From positions 1 through 50,605 of the forward strand of contig CAYTFK010000011.1 of assembly GCA_964436865.1 (NCBI GenBank): a stretch of 50,605 nucleotides of DNA, read 5' to 3'. The DNA is from JAXGPP01 sp964436865. GTDB taxonomy: Bacteria > Planctomycetota > Planctomycetia > Pirellulales > Thermoguttaceae. The notes under the pieces are model-generated. The model saw only the letters and a list, made by a program, of their open reading frames with translations, did no database searches and had not been told where the DNA came from. Below are positions 9,158-17,082 of the stretch, piece by piece. Position 1 is the stretch's first letter. Every line of letters begins with the position of its first letter. The translations under genes were made by a program, and so were the position numbers.

Positions 9158-11989
9158 CTACTCCGCCAGGTCGCACTCGATCTGGGCCCATTCGTGCGGG
9201 CCGATGTTCATGGTGACGGTGTCGGAGCGGACGGCCAGTTCGATGAGGGAGCGGCTTTCGTAGTCGGTTTTGCGGGCGGCGGCCAGCGGCCGGAACGACC
9301 GCAGTGAAAGCTCACCGCGGCGGCCCTCGGTCTCCAGAAGCCGCACGCGGAAGCCGGCGATGCGATCCTCCCTGGCCATCGGTTCCCAGTGCGTGGCCAG
9401 CACGTTCTTCGCGTCGACGTGGAACAACCAGCCCGACACGCTGGGCGGCCGGTCGGCGAGAGTCTGCGTGTCGGGGGCGAGAAGAGCCAGCGCGGCTTGG
9501 GCCGGATAAGCGACATCGATTCCCACGCCGATGCGGAACCACTGCGCGGTCTCGCCACGGACCACCAGCAGCGAGTCGAGTTTCCGCTCGCCGCGGCGGC
9601 GGTGATAAGGCAGGCCGGCCGTAAGGATTGCCGTCCGAGCATGCGGCGTGCGGATTTCGATGAAGTGCGGCGCCTCGATCTGGTTGATCTCGGTCAACTG
9701 CGTCATCAGGTGTGTGCCGCGGTACAACTCCGCGTCGGGGTTGCCCCAGGCAAAGCGGGCCGCGTAGTACGAGTCCCACGGGTCGGCGCCGGGGGGGGAC
9801 TCGGCGTCGAGTTCGATCTCGATCTCCAGAATCCGGCTCCCGCGGCGGGCCGTGTACCGTTGGACAAACCCGGCGAGACGCTGTCCCTGTCGGTCGACGA
9901 GTCGCCCGTAGGCGGCGATCTGAGCAGTGTAGAGGCCGAGTTGTGTCGCTTCGATGCGGTCGGCCGCCATCACGGAGTAATCGGCCTCCTCGTCGTCGCC
10001 GAAGACATCGTGCTTCGAGCGATTCGGCTGCGGAATGCGGAGCGCGATCTGCTGGGCCAGGCGGTTGCCCCGGGTGCGGTAATCGTGAAGCGAGCGCAGG
10101 CTGCCCGTCGCCGGATCGATTGTGGCCTCGAAGAAGTCGTTGCGGAGCAAATTCTCCTCGACCATCGGCGGCTCTTCCTGCTTCCGCCAGAAACGCTTCT
10201 TCGCTGCAACTGGCTGGAGCGGCAGCAGACCCTCAGCATCGGCGCCGACCCAACTGAACCCCATGCCGGGAACCTCAATCAAAGCCTGCCGTGGCTTCGA
10301 CTCGGGGCAATCGGCCCCGGTTTGCACGGGGACGGGCAGGTCAATCAGTTGTCGTTGGGCGAAGCTATGGGCGTTGAAGATGAGGCAACCCGGCTCGTTT
10401 CCGGCAGGTTGCATCCCGAGCCGCGAAGCAAGCTGGGCGATGGTCTGATCGAGGCGGTGCCGCACGCGTTCGGCCAGCCCTGATGCGGGCTCGGCAGGCG
10501 AGCGGTCGATCTCGTCCAGCAAAGTCCGGGCATGATCGGACGCCTGGCTCGTTCCGGCGATCAGGTCGACGAGCGTGGCAAGCGACTGCAGCGACTCTGC
10601 GGTGGCGCGCAGCCGGTAGTAACGCGTCCAGCGCGAGATCGGATCGCCCTGTCCGGCGGCCACAGCCTGCCGCAGGTAGGGCGAGCGGTATTGATCGGCC
10701 TTATGGGTGACCGTGCGGCCAACGTACTCCGTATCGCGAAAGTACTCGCCGATCGAACGAAAGCGACCGAGCACGGGCGAATTGCGGCTCATCCGCCGCA
10801 GGTCGCCGTACCACGGGCTCGACTGGCCCGGCCAGTGGGCGAAGACCGCCGTCGCTGCATGATCGAGATCGAGCGTGCCGCCGAGTTTCTCCGGCAAGCG
10901 GAGGAATATTGCCGATTCCGCCGCGTCGAACGGCAGGCGAATGAGCGATTCGAGGACGGTGGAATCGGGCCCTTCCCAGCGGATCTTGCTCTGGTTGCTG
11001 GTAGGAAATTGCCCATCGTCGAGCGTGCAGTGAAGGCCACCCGTAAAGCCGAGTTTTCTCAGGATCTGCGGCAGCGCGGCGATCAGCCCGAAGCGCCTCC
11101 GTCCGAAGATCGCGGGCCGTCGGCCGAGGTGCCGGTCGTAGACCGCCAAACCGCGGCGGAGGCAGTTGAGCACTGCTTCGAGTGGAAGCAGAGGCCACTC
11201 CTGCTCGTCGTAATCGCCGCCGATAAGCGCGGCATGGCCTTCCTCGAGTGCCGCCTGAAGGGCAGAGTGGGTCTCGGGCTCATGCTCGGCAAGCGCTTCG
11301 AGCGTGGCCCCCGAGATGAGCAGGTTCGTGGGCCCGCTTGCCAGTTCACGGCGCAGCGATTCACCCATGGTGGTCGTGGCGACCAGCGTCAGGTCAAGCA
11401 GGTGGGCTTCGACGGGATAGAAGTACTCGCGGGCATCGCTTAGCAAATCGAAAGCCGCCCGGAGGTTTTCGCGTGCCGGTTCGATCTCGCCGAGCAGGGC
11501 GTGGCCTGCGGCCGCGACCGTCTTCCGCTGAAACTGCACTTCATCCAGGTTGCTCATGTAACGAAGCTGCCGCGTGAGCAACTCCACCTGAAGGTGGCAG
11601 AAGCCGAGCGCGAAGAAATCGCCGAGCAGTTCGGGATCTACGTCGGGAGGGGGCTGGTCGAGGTGCGAAAGGGCCGCGCAAACGACTTCGTCTCGCGTCC
11701 GAAAGCCACGGATCAAGGATCCGGCGCTGGTATCGAAGCCCTCGATCCAGTCACTTGGCACCCGATCCTGGCTCACGGGGGGGATAGCAATGAGTCGCCC
11801 GTTGGGCTCCTGGGGGGGTGAATCGGCGCGACCCCACTTCGGAATACTGGCAGCGGCGGCAATCAGGGCCGGATGAAACAGACCCGACCAGGCAGCCAGT
11901 AACTCATCGGCCTCTCGTTCGTTACGATCTAAGGAGAGATCCTCAAGGCTGTAGCAAGGCAGGAGTACAAGCAGTTCGTGCAAGGTCAT
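9158..11989 (-). CDS. GH38 (alpha-mannosidase)-like protein lacking the catalytic Asp
   Basis: About 943 residues from the ATG at 11989; a GTG at 12064 would add 25. The middle aligns by eye with the GH38 catalytic barrel: GGDYDEQEWPLLPLEAVLN, then AIFGRRRFGLIAALPQILRK, matching the family's nucleophile region (x-D-x-F-G-x-S-x-x-L-P-Q-I-L), with WEGPDSTVLESL after it. The C-terminal half (from about FFEATIDPATGSLRSLHDY) resembles the GH38 C-terminal beta domains. However, the nucleophile Asp is Arg (R298) and I find no N-terminal His-x-Asp metal motif. No signal peptide is seen, so it is probably cytoplasmic. It may be an inactive or re-purposed member; substrate is unknown. It stands alone, divergent from the pilus block. 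Confidence 0.72.
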   Translation of the reverse strand: MTLHELLVLLPCYSLEDLSLDRNEREADELLAAWSGLFHPALIAAAASIPKWGRADSPPQEPNGRLIAIPPVSQDRVPSDWIEGFDTSAGSLIRGFRTRDEVVCAALSHLDQPPPDVDPELLGDFFALGFCHLQVELLTRQLRYMSNLDEVQFQRKTVAAAGHALLGEIEPARENLRAAFDLLSDAREYFYPVEAHLLDLTLVATTTMGESLRRELASGPTNLLISGATLEALAEHEPETHSALQAALEEGHAALIGGDYDEQEWPLLPLEAVLNCLRRGLAVYDRHLGRRPAIFGRRRFGLIAALPQILRKLGFTGGLHCTLDDGQFPTSNQSKIRWEGPDSTVLESLIRLPFDAAESAIFLRLPEKLGGTLDLDHAATAVFAHWPGQSSPWYGDLRRMSRNSPVLGRFRSIGEYFRDTEYVGRTVTHKADQYRSPYLRQAVAAGQGDPISRWTRYYRLRATAESLQSLATLVDLIAGTSQASDHARTLLDEIDRSPAEPASGLAERVRHRLDQTIAQLASRLGMQPAGNEPGCLIFNAHSFAQRQLIDLPVPVQTGADCPESKPRQALIEVPGMGFSWVGADAEGLLPLQPVAAKKRFWRKQEEPPMVEENLLRNDFFEATIDPATGSLRSLHDYRTRGNRLAQQIALRIPQPNRSKHDVFGDDEEADYSVMAADRIEATQLGLYTAQIAAYGRLVDRQGQRLAGFVQRYTARRGSRILEIEIELDAESPPGADPWDSYYAARFAWGNPDAELYRGTHLMTQLTEINQIEAPHFIEIRTPHARTAILTAGLPYHRRRGERKLDSLLVVRGETAQWFRIGVGIDVAYPAQAALALLAPDTQTLADRPPSVSGWLFHVDAKNVLATHWEPMAREDRIAGFRVRLLETEGRRGELSLRSFRPLAAARKTDYESRSLIELAVRSDTVTMNIGPHEWAQIECDLAE

Positions 11990-12531
11990 CGAGTGCGGTG
12001 GTTGCCGGTGTTGCAGGACTGAAAGGGGGCGGGGGGGCCGAATCCAAATCGGCTTCTTGATCACTTGCCCCCTGTCGGAGGTGTTTGCCGGCGACTGAGC
12101 ATCGTTAACGGCACAACCAGGAGGGCTCGGGTGCGACTCTCCTCAACGATAGTCGCTGGGGGGCGCATCGTCGAGCGGGTTAGGTGATGGATGACAGAGG
12201 CGCTGCGTGGCGGTTGGGCAATGCGCAGGTTGCTGGAGAAGGGCATGAGAACGTGGACAACACCCCTTTCGGCCACCCTAGGTACCGAACCCGGGGTGCA
12301 TCGGAAGTGGGAGGTAATTGGTTGACATTCGGGAGATGGTGGCGATAAAGTGGAGACTATGAAGAGGCCGTTCGCGGCGACGGCAGCGCACATAAATACT
12401 GGCGGCGACTTGACAAGCGACCGTTGCTGCATGCTTATCTTATCTGGGTTCACGTCCGGGAACTCGCGTACCGGAAATCGACCCGAGGGAATCCTTTTCG
12501 GTAGCCCACCCCGAAACAGAGGAACCGCGTG
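11990..12531. other. Divergent region between the GH38-like gene and the pilus block
   Basis: About 540 bases, including a possible 25-codon N-terminal extension of the GH38-like gene up to 12064. The only signal I can support is the rightward promoter at 12322-12349. A long leftward frame over 12061-13602 is a shadow of pilM. Confidence 0.5.
12322..12349 (+). promoter_or_regulatory. Promoter of the pilus/secretion block
   Basis: Perfect TTGACA (12322-12327), 16 bases, GATAAA (12344-12349). It lies about 180 bases upstream of the pilM-like start. Confidence 0.5.
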
Positions 12532-14961
12532 ATGGCTAAGAGTAACGCCGTCTGGGGAATCGACATTGGCAATGCCTCGCTGAAGGCTTTGCGTTGTCGT
12601 CCGGGTGAAGATGCTTCGCAAATCATCGCCGACGCGTTCGATTACATCGAATACCCTAAGATTCTCACTCAGCCTGGCGCCGAGCCGGCCGAGTTGGTGA
12701 ACGAGGCACTGAAGCAATTCCTGTCGCGGAACAACGTTCGCGGCGACCGCGTGGCGATCTCGGTATCGGGCCAGAACGGATTGGCCCGGTTTATCAAGTT
12801 GCCGCCGGTAGAGTCGAAAAAGATCCCCGACATCGTGCGGTACGAGGCGCGGCAGCAGATCCCGTTCGACCTGAACGACGTGATCTGGGATTACCAGCGG
12901 CTCGGCGGCGGAAGCGAAGAAGAGGGGTTTGTCCTGGAGGCCGAGATCGGCCTGTTCGCGATGAAGCGCGAGCAGGTTCACCGCGCCCTGGATCCGTTCC
13001 AGAAGGCGGGAATCGAGGTCGATTTCGTCCAGTTGACTCCGCTGGCGCTTTACAACTACCTGGTTTTCGACCAGCTCACCGATCTGCCGCCGGCGGACGA
13101 ATACGATCCGGAGAATCCGCCGCCGTCGGTCGTCGTGCTGTCGATGGGGACGGACGCGACGGACCTGGTGATCACCAACGGCTACCGGGTGTGGCAGCGG
13201 AGCATCCCGCTGGGCGGCAACCACTTCACCAAGGCGCTGACCAAGGAACTGAAGCTCACCTTTGCCAAGGCCGAGCATCTGAAGCGCAATGCCATGTCGG
13301 CCCAGGACCCCAAGGCGGTGTTCCAGGCGATGCGGCCGGTGTTCAACGATCTGCTCACGGAAATCCAGCGTTCGATCGGCTACTTCACCACCATCGATCG
13401 CAACGCCGAGATCGGCCGCGTGGTCGCCCTGGGGAGCGGCATGAAACTGCCGGGCCTGCGGCGTTATCTCGCCCAGAGCCTGGGCTACGACGTGGTGCGG
13501 GTGGAATCGTTCCGCGGGCTGACCGGATCGGAGGTGGTCGGCGCCGGGACGTTTAAAGACAACCTGATCTCGTTCGGCGTGGCGTATGGCCTGGCCCTGC
13601 AAGGACTCGGTCGGGGTGTGCTGCGGACCAATCTGATCCCGAAGGAGATCGTCAAGGATCGGATTATCCGCGAGAAGAAGCCGTGGGCGGTCGCCGCCGC
13701 GGCCATGCTGCTGATGGGCATGACGCTGAGCTTCGTCAGCGCTTCCAGGGTTTTGGGCACGGTGGACGAGTCGCGGTTCGGCCAGGCCGAGCAGGCGGCC
13801 GCGCAGGCCACCTCACTGAGCAAGAATCTGCAAGGGCAGCAGAGCACGCTCCAGGGTACCTTCGACAAGATCAAGACGACCGGCAGCAATCTTCTGAGCG
13901 GCGTCGAGGGGCGGATTCGCTGGCTCGAACTGCTGAAGGCGATCAACGCCAGCCTGCCGCGAGATCCCGAGGGACAGGAACCGGAAGAGATCGCCGACCG
14001 GAACCTGTTGCAGATCGTCAACATCGACTGCCAGAAGCTGGACGAGGCGAGCTTGCAAAGCTGGTTTGGGGTGATGCGCGACAAGGGGTGGTACGTAGCA
14101 CCCGGCACGCCGTCGTTGCCGCCGGTCTCGGCCACGACTCCCACGAGCACCGCTGTGGCGCAGGCGCCGGCCGCGGGTGCAGCGGCGACGGACGCCGCGG
14201 CCTCCTCCGACCCGGGGCCCACCGGCGAAGGTTACATCGTGCAGATCGTCGGTTTCCACTACCACAACAAGGCGACACCGGTGCCCGGCTATCTGCAGGG
14301 TGCCCAATACGTCCGCGAGACGCTGGTCCGACAGCTTCAGAGCGGGTTCGTCCAATTGCCGCGGCCGGTGGAGGCAGTTGCTCAAGCGGCATTGCCTCCC
14401 GGCGCGTTGGCGGCCGATCCGGCGGCGGCCGGCGCAGCCGCCGCAACTCCGGCGGATCCAGCCGCTCCAGCGGACCCGGCTGCTGCGGCAGCGGCAGGCG
14501 CCGCGCCGCCCGTTGCGCCGGTTGCGGCAGGCCCGTCGGGTGAAGAGGTGGTGGTTCCGGTGACCATGAAGGATCTCGGCATCAGCTACGCGGTGCTGGT
14601 CGATCCGCGAGCTGGGGTGGTCAAGGAGATTGTCCGCGATCCCAACGTGATGCGCCAGCAGACCCCTGGAGCCTATGGCGGCTACGGCATGGGCATGGAC
14701 AGCGCCGGTTATGGGGCCGAGTCGTCGATGATGATGATGTCGCCGATGGGGGCGATGGGGGGCGTGGGACCGCTGGGCTCGTCGGGGGTGCCCGGAGCCA
14801 TCAATCCGCTCGAGGGCGTCCACGAACTGCTGCGTTACGATTTTCAGGTGCAGTTCATCTGGCAGCCGAAGACTCCGACTCAGAAAGCAGAAGAAGAGAA
14901 GGCCGAAGCGGCGGCGGCCAGCCCGGACGCGGCGACCGCGGCCGAGGGTGCGACGTCGTAG
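12532..14961 (+). CDS. pilM: PilM-PilN-like fusion, type IV pilus/type II secretion inner-membrane platform
   Basis: An 809-residue protein. Residues 1-350 are an actin-like PilM domain (VWGIDIGNASLKALR phosphate-1 loop, GDRVAISVSGQNGLARFIKL, EIQRSIGYFTTIDRNAEIGR). Ordinary PilM ends there; this one continues with a transmembrane helix (about 385-408, VAAAAMLLMGMTLSFVSASR), a coiled region and a PilN-like periplasmic part (IRWLELLKAINASLPRDP). An Ala/Pro linker (about 636-663), a short Met/Gly/Tyr tract (about 700-740) and a final conserved segment follow. The layout equals GspL of type II secretion, where both parts are one chain. It should bind the assembly ATPase in the cytoplasm and the next two proteins across the membrane. 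The ATG at 12532 follows GAGGA; a GTG lies directly before it. Confidence 0.85.
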   Translation: MAKSNAVWGIDIGNASLKALRCRPGEDASQIIADAFDYIEYPKILTQPGAEPAELVNEALKQFLSRNNVRGDRVAISVSGQNGLARFIKLPPVESKKIPDIVRYEARQQIPFDLNDVIWDYQRLGGGSEEEGFVLEAEIGLFAMKREQVHRALDPFQKAGIEVDFVQLTPLALYNYLVFDQLTDLPPADEYDPENPPPSVVVLSMGTDATDLVITNGYRVWQRSIPLGGNHFTKALTKELKLTFAKAEHLKRNAMSAQDPKAVFQAMRPVFNDLLTEIQRSIGYFTTIDRNAEIGRVVALGSGMKLPGLRRYLAQSLGYDVVRVESFRGLTGSEVVGAGTFKDNLISFGVAYGLALQGLGRGVLRTNLIPKEIVKDRIIREKKPWAVAAAAMLLMGMTLSFVSASRVLGTVDESRFGQAEQAAAQATSLSKNLQGQQSTLQGTFDKIKTTGSNLLSGVEGRIRWLELLKAINASLPRDPEGQEPEEIADRNLLQIVNIDCQKLDEASLQSWFGVMRDKGWYVAPGTPSLPPVSATTPTSTAVAQAPAAGAAATDAAASSDPGPTGEGYIVQIVGFHYHNKATPVPGYLQGAQYVRETLVRQLQSGFVQLPRPVEAVAQAALPPGALAADPAAAGAAAATPADPAAPADPAAAAAAGAAPPVAPVAAGPSGEEVVVPVTMKDLGISYAVLVDPRAGVVKEIVRDPNVMRQQTPGAYGGYGMGMDSAGYGAESSMMMMSPMGAMGGVGPLGSSGVPGAINPLEGVHELLRYDFQVQFIWQPKTPTQKAEEEKAEAAAASPDAATAAEGATS

Positions 14962-14979
14962 CCTACCTGGAGACACGCA

Positions 14980-17037
14980 ATGGACAAGTTGAAACCGTTT
15001 CTGGCCGGGCTCCGCAAGCACCATTTCTGGATCCTGTGCGGGATGGTGATCCTCATCGGGCTTGGCATCTGGAAGGTTGCCACGGCCGACCTCAGTTCGC
15101 GTTTTGAGACGCGCAAGCAGAAGCTGACCGGCGATCTGACCGCCGTGCAGCAGATCAAGAGCAATCCCGCCCATCCGAACGACGAGACGCTCAAGGCGTT
15201 TGAACAAGACATCGGGCGGTTGAGCGACGAAGTGCTGGCCGCCTGGCAGGTCTTGTACCAGGATCAGAAGGAGCGCAACCAGTGGCCGAAGGAGCTGGGC
15301 GAGACCTTCCTGAACTACATCAACTTCCTGCCGCCCGACGGCGAGATCCCGATGGACCTTCGCGACGCTTACGCGCGGTTCATCAGCAACCACTTCCCCG
15401 AGATGGAGAAGATTGTCGACGTGCTCCGTTTTCCGGAGATTCTTGGCCCGGACGGCAAGCCGTTGGCGACGAACCTGCTGGGCGCGGGAGGCGCCTACAC
15501 GCCTGCTTCGTACATGTCGGGCATGGGCATGTCGGGCATGGGGATGGGCATGGAGAGCATGGGCAGCATGATGGGAAGCATGTCGGGCAGCTACGGAGCC
15601 GAGATGGGCTCATACGGCGACATGGGCGGGTATGGAGGAGGAACGAGCGGCCTGGCCGCCCGTCCCAATCCGAACATGATCGGAATCGTCGATTGGAGCA
15701 ACTCCGACCGGCAGCGGATCAAGAGCCAGTTCGTCTGGTCGCGAACCCCGAGCAGCAAGGAGGTTCGCCTCCGCCAGCAGGATTTGTGGGTCTATGCGGC
15801 CCTGCTGCGGATTATCGCCCGCACGAATGAGGACGTTGGCGCCACGACCTTCGACAATGCGGCCGTCAAGCGCATTTTGAACCTCGAGATCGGCAAGGAT
15901 GCCATCCGCTCGATCAGAAATACCGAGAACAAGGTGCTGAATATCCGCACCGGTGGAACGGGAGCCATGGGCGATATGATGGACATGTCCGGCTCCATGT
16001 ACGGCATGGAGTCGATGGGCAGCATGGGCAGCATGGACATGCCAATGGGCAGCGGAAGCATGGGCATGGGGATGAGTGGGAGCGGGAGCAGCCTCACCCC
16101 ACCCGACCCAGCCAACTACCGGTTTGTCGACCTCGACGGCAAACCGCTCCTGGCGACCGATCCTCGGCCGTTCGAGGAATTCGAGATGATGCCTGTGCGG
16201 ATGCTGGTTTACATGGACCAGCGCCGGATCCCGAACCTGCTCGTGCATTGTGCCAATTCGGACATGCGGGTCGACGTTCAGCGCGTGATCTACAATCCCG
16301 GCAAAGGCCGAGCCTTTGACATCGCCCGGTACATCCAGTCGACCGGCGGCACGAGCGGCGGGCCGGAAGGGATGGACAGCAGCATGATGTACGGGGGCTA
16401 CAGCGGCGACATGGGGGGCGGCTATAGCGGCGACATGGGGGGCGGCTACGGCAGCGAGATGCCGGGAGGATCGGGTGGCTACGGCATGTCGGGCGACTAT
16501 GGCATGTCGGGTGGAGGCGGTGCCAGCATGGGACGGTCTCAGGACATCGCACGGGAAGTGCTCGTCGATGTGCAGGGGATCATCTACATCTTCAATCCGC
16601 CCGATCCGGCCAAGCTCGGAAAGGGGACGGCGGGAACGGAAACAGACCAGCCCGCCGCCACCGGTCCGGAAGTGATTCCCGAAGAAGAAATGGCACAGCC
16701 AAAGATCGGCCCGACCGGAATCGAGGATCAACCTGCGGCAGGTGCGGCACCGGCGGGCGCGGCACCGGCAGGCGCGGCACCGGCGGGCGCGGCAGCGGCG
16801 GGCGCGGCACCGGCTGCCGGCCAGACGCCGCCCGCGGGGCAGGTTGCCCCGGGGCAGCAGCCCGCGCCGGCTGGAGCGATACCGGGTGGAGTGCCACAGC
16901 CTGGACAGGCGGGAGGGCCCGCCGCAGCACCGGGCGGCGCCGGCCAGCCGAATGGAGGTATGACCAACCCGGCCTTACCCGTTGCTCCGCCTCAAGGGGG
17001 CGGGGTGGCGAGTCCGGCGCCGGCTCCCAATGGTTAA
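14980..17037 (+). CDS. Met/Gly-rich single-pass membrane protein, PilO-like position
   Basis: A 685-residue protein I cannot assign to a named family. It has a short cytoplasmic N-terminus, one transmembrane helix (about 15-32, FWILCGMVILIGLGIW), then a charged helical stretch that is probably coiled, as in PilO/GspM. Globular parts (about 70-170, 225-325, 370-460, 520-560) are separated by three Met/Gly/Ser/Tyr tracts (about 177-225, 328-368, 465-520), and the C-terminus (about 585-685) is Ala/Pro/Gly. The segment FEEFEMMPVRMLVYMDQRRI could be a PilO-type ferredoxin-like strand-helix unit. It starts 18 bases after pilM with CTGGAG before its ATG, so it is in the same operon. By position it is a candidate PilO/GspM equivalent. 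Confidence 0.7.
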   Translation: MDKLKPFLAGLRKHHFWILCGMVILIGLGIWKVATADLSSRFETRKQKLTGDLTAVQQIKSNPAHPNDETLKAFEQDIGRLSDEVLAAWQVLYQDQKERNQWPKELGETFLNYINFLPPDGEIPMDLRDAYARFISNHFPEMEKIVDVLRFPEILGPDGKPLATNLLGAGGAYTPASYMSGMGMSGMGMGMESMGSMMGSMSGSYGAEMGSYGDMGGYGGGTSGLAARPNPNMIGIVDWSNSDRQRIKSQFVWSRTPSSKEVRLRQQDLWVYAALLRIIARTNEDVGATTFDNAAVKRILNLEIGKDAIRSIRNTENKVLNIRTGGTGAMGDMMDMSGSMYGMESMGSMGSMDMPMGSGSMGMGMSGSGSSLTPPDPANYRFVDLDGKPLLATDPRPFEEFEMMPVRMLVYMDQRRIPNLLVHCANSDMRVDVQRVIYNPGKGRAFDIARYIQSTGGTSGGPEGMDSSMMYGGYSGDMGGGYSGDMGGGYGSEMPGGSGGYGMSGDYGMSGGGGASMGRSQDIAREVLVDVQGIIYIFNPPDPAKLGKGTAGTETDQPAATGPEVIPEEEMAQPKIGPTGIEDQPAAGAAPAGAAPAGAAPAGAAAAGAAPAAGQTPPAGQVAPGQQPAPAGAIPGGVPQPGQAGGPAAAPGGAGQPNGGMTNPALPVAPPQGGGVASPAPAPNG
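16399..16470 (+). repeat. 24-base tandem repeat encoding YSGDMGGG
   Basis: Three units with period 24 begin at 16399, 16423 and 16447; the first two encode YSGDMGGG and the third has diverged to YGSEMPGG. It shows that the Met/Gly tract grew by DNA duplication. Confidence 0.8.
16743..16817 (+). repeat. 15-base tandem repeat encoding an Ala/Pro/Gly linker
   Basis: Five units of period 15 with core GCGGCACCGGCGGGC give a repeated A-A-P-A-G pattern; the fourth has Ala in place of Pro. Confidence 0.8.
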
Positions 17038-17082
17038 GTCCACCGTCTGGACCATGGACCATACGCGGTCAGGAGGAATGCA

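Noticed and set aside
12061..13602. Leftward open frame of about 513 codons opposite pilM
   Set aside because: PilM is certain on the other strand; the shadow frame shows no conserved motif.
14382..14582. Ala/Gly-rich repeats and similar tracts as possible CRISPR or mobile-element repeats
   Set aside because: They are in-frame codon repeats of protein linkers, with no spacers, no cas genes and no transposase nearby.
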